Positions 5,936 to 6,235 of a DNA stretch of 6,235 nucleotides are shown here, one piece after another. The first letter of the stretch is position 1. Every line of letters begins with the position of its first letter. A program made the position numbers and the translations under genes. Source of the stretch: Betaproteobacteria bacterium (GTDB lineage Bacteria > Pseudomonadota > Gammaproteobacteria > Burkholderiales > SG8-39). The notes beneath the pieces are model-generated. The model saw only the letters and a program-made list of their open reading frames with translations, made no database searches and was not told where the DNA came from. The stretch is taken from positions 1-6,235 of the forward strand of contig JAAOZY010000006.1 in the NCBI GenBank assembly GCA_012274205.1, read 5' to 3'.

Positions 5936-6235
5936 GGCTGTATCTCCACCACGCGGCGCGTACGCCGGGTCTTGTCTTCGACTTTGCCGGCGAGCTGTCC
6001 GCAGGCGGCGTCGATATCGTCCCCGCGCGTTTTGCGCGTGGTCACCACCAGCCCGGCCGAGAGCAATATTTCGGCAAAGCGGCGGATGGCCTCGCGCGGC
6101 GAACGCTTGAATCCGGACCGGGGGAAGGGGTTGAACGGAATCAGGTTTAACTTGCACGGCACCTCGCGCACCAGTTCGACCAGCTGTCGCGCGTGCTCCG
6201 CCTGGTCGTTGACCCCGTCCAGCATCACATACTCG
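5929..6235 (-). CDS. rlmN: Dual-specificity 23S rRNA A2503 / tRNA A37 methyltransferase RlmN (C-terminal fragment; 5' part outside window)
   Basis: Radical-SAM enzyme that methylates C2 of A2503 in 23S rRNA and of A37 in a set of tRNAs, tuning translation accuracy. Only the last 101 residues are in the window; the N-terminal half with the CxxxCxxC cluster motif lies beyond base 6235, so this is a window cut and not a broken gene. The fragment begins EYVMLDGVNDQAEHARQL and continues with PCKLNLIPFNPFP, then RKTRGDDIDAACGQLAG, the most diagnostic block. The cysteine in AACGQL (codon at 6001-6003) corresponds to Cys355 of E. coli RlmN, the residue that carries the transient methyl group. The tail is short (ending VVEIQPC) relative to E. 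coli. The stop TGA (5929-5931) lies inside the first codons of pilW, so the two are probably translationally coupled. RlmN starts this conserved gene string in many relatives, often after ndk. Confidence 0.96.
   Translation of the reverse strand, partial: EYVMLDGVNDQAEHARQLVELVREVPCKLNLIPFNPFPRSGFKRSPREAIRRFAEILLSAGLVVTTRKTRGDDIDAACGQLAGKVEDKTRRTRRVVEIQPC
5944..5947 (-). promoter_or_regulatory. Shine-Dalgarno site that fixes the pilW start
   Basis: The minus strand reads GGAG here, eight bases before the ATG at 5935, inside the last codons of rlmN. Together with the lipoprotein signal beginning MLKAILLAA, it identifies 5935 as the pilW start and argues against the in-frame upstream extension to 6157, whose translation has no lipoprotein signal at its front and lies wholly over rlmN. 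Confidence 0.75.

Noticed and set aside
5936..6157. N-terminal extension of PilW up to base 6157
   Set aside because: It lies entirely over rlmN codons, has no lipoprotein signal at its front, and would bury the signal peptide and lipobox that start at 5935.
1..6235. Search for mobile elements, CRISPR arrays, tRNA/rRNA genes, riboswitches, toxin-antitoxin or defence genes
   Set aside because: No spaced direct repeats, terminal inverted repeats, transposase or cloverleaf-like segment seen; coding sequence of core genes fills almost every base.

Overview
The window is a tightly packed, single-direction block of housekeeping genes, all transcribed on the minus strand (from high to low coordinates). 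In transcription order: the 3' end of rlmN, then pilW (pilF), rodZ, ispG, hisS, yfgM, and the 5' part of bamB. I recognise this order, from memory, as the conserved arrangement of Betaproteobacteria, with a close counterpart in Gammaproteobacteria (E. coli rlmN-rodZ-ispG-hisS-yfgM-bamB-der). High GC content, an IspG with the long beta-type insertions, and a PilW gene between rlmN and rodZ all point to a betaproteobacterium. I cannot name a genus or species from this.

Layout: rlmN (5929-6235, start outside the window) makes a 23S rRNA/tRNA methyltransferase. Its last codons overlap the start of pilW (5135-5935), an outer-membrane TPR lipoprotein for type IV pilus secretin assembly. rodZ (4230-5138) overlaps pilW by ATGA and encodes the membrane adaptor of the MreB cytoskeleton. 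ispG (2974-4224, or from GTG at 4230) encodes a 4Fe-4S enzyme of the MEP isoprenoid pathway. After the only real gap (about 36 bases) comes hisS (1645-2937), histidyl-tRNA synthetase. Two bases later comes yfgM (1004-1642), a membrane-anchored periplasmic TPR-like protein of the Sec translocon. It overlaps by ATGA with bamB (1-1007, 3' end outside the window), the beta-propeller lipoprotein of the outer-membrane protein assembly machine.

Junctions are overlaps of 7, 4 and 4 bases, or gaps of at most about 36 bases. The block therefore looks like one transcript with translational coupling, and I see no internal promoter, terminator, RNA gene, mobile element or CRISPR array. Four products (PilW, RodZ, YfgM, BamB) build or shape the envelope, IspG supplies isoprenoid precursors (needed among other things for the undecaprenyl carrier), and RlmN and HisRS serve translation.

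I looked for an undescribed system and did not find one. Every base except the hisS leader is accounted for by recognised core genes. The findings are modest: a short tandem 12-bp periodicity in the RodZ linker, an unusual residue in a HisRS motif, IspG insertions, a cysteine pair in PilW, and details of gene junctions. Large open frames on the opposite strand are composition shadows of the high-GC genes.
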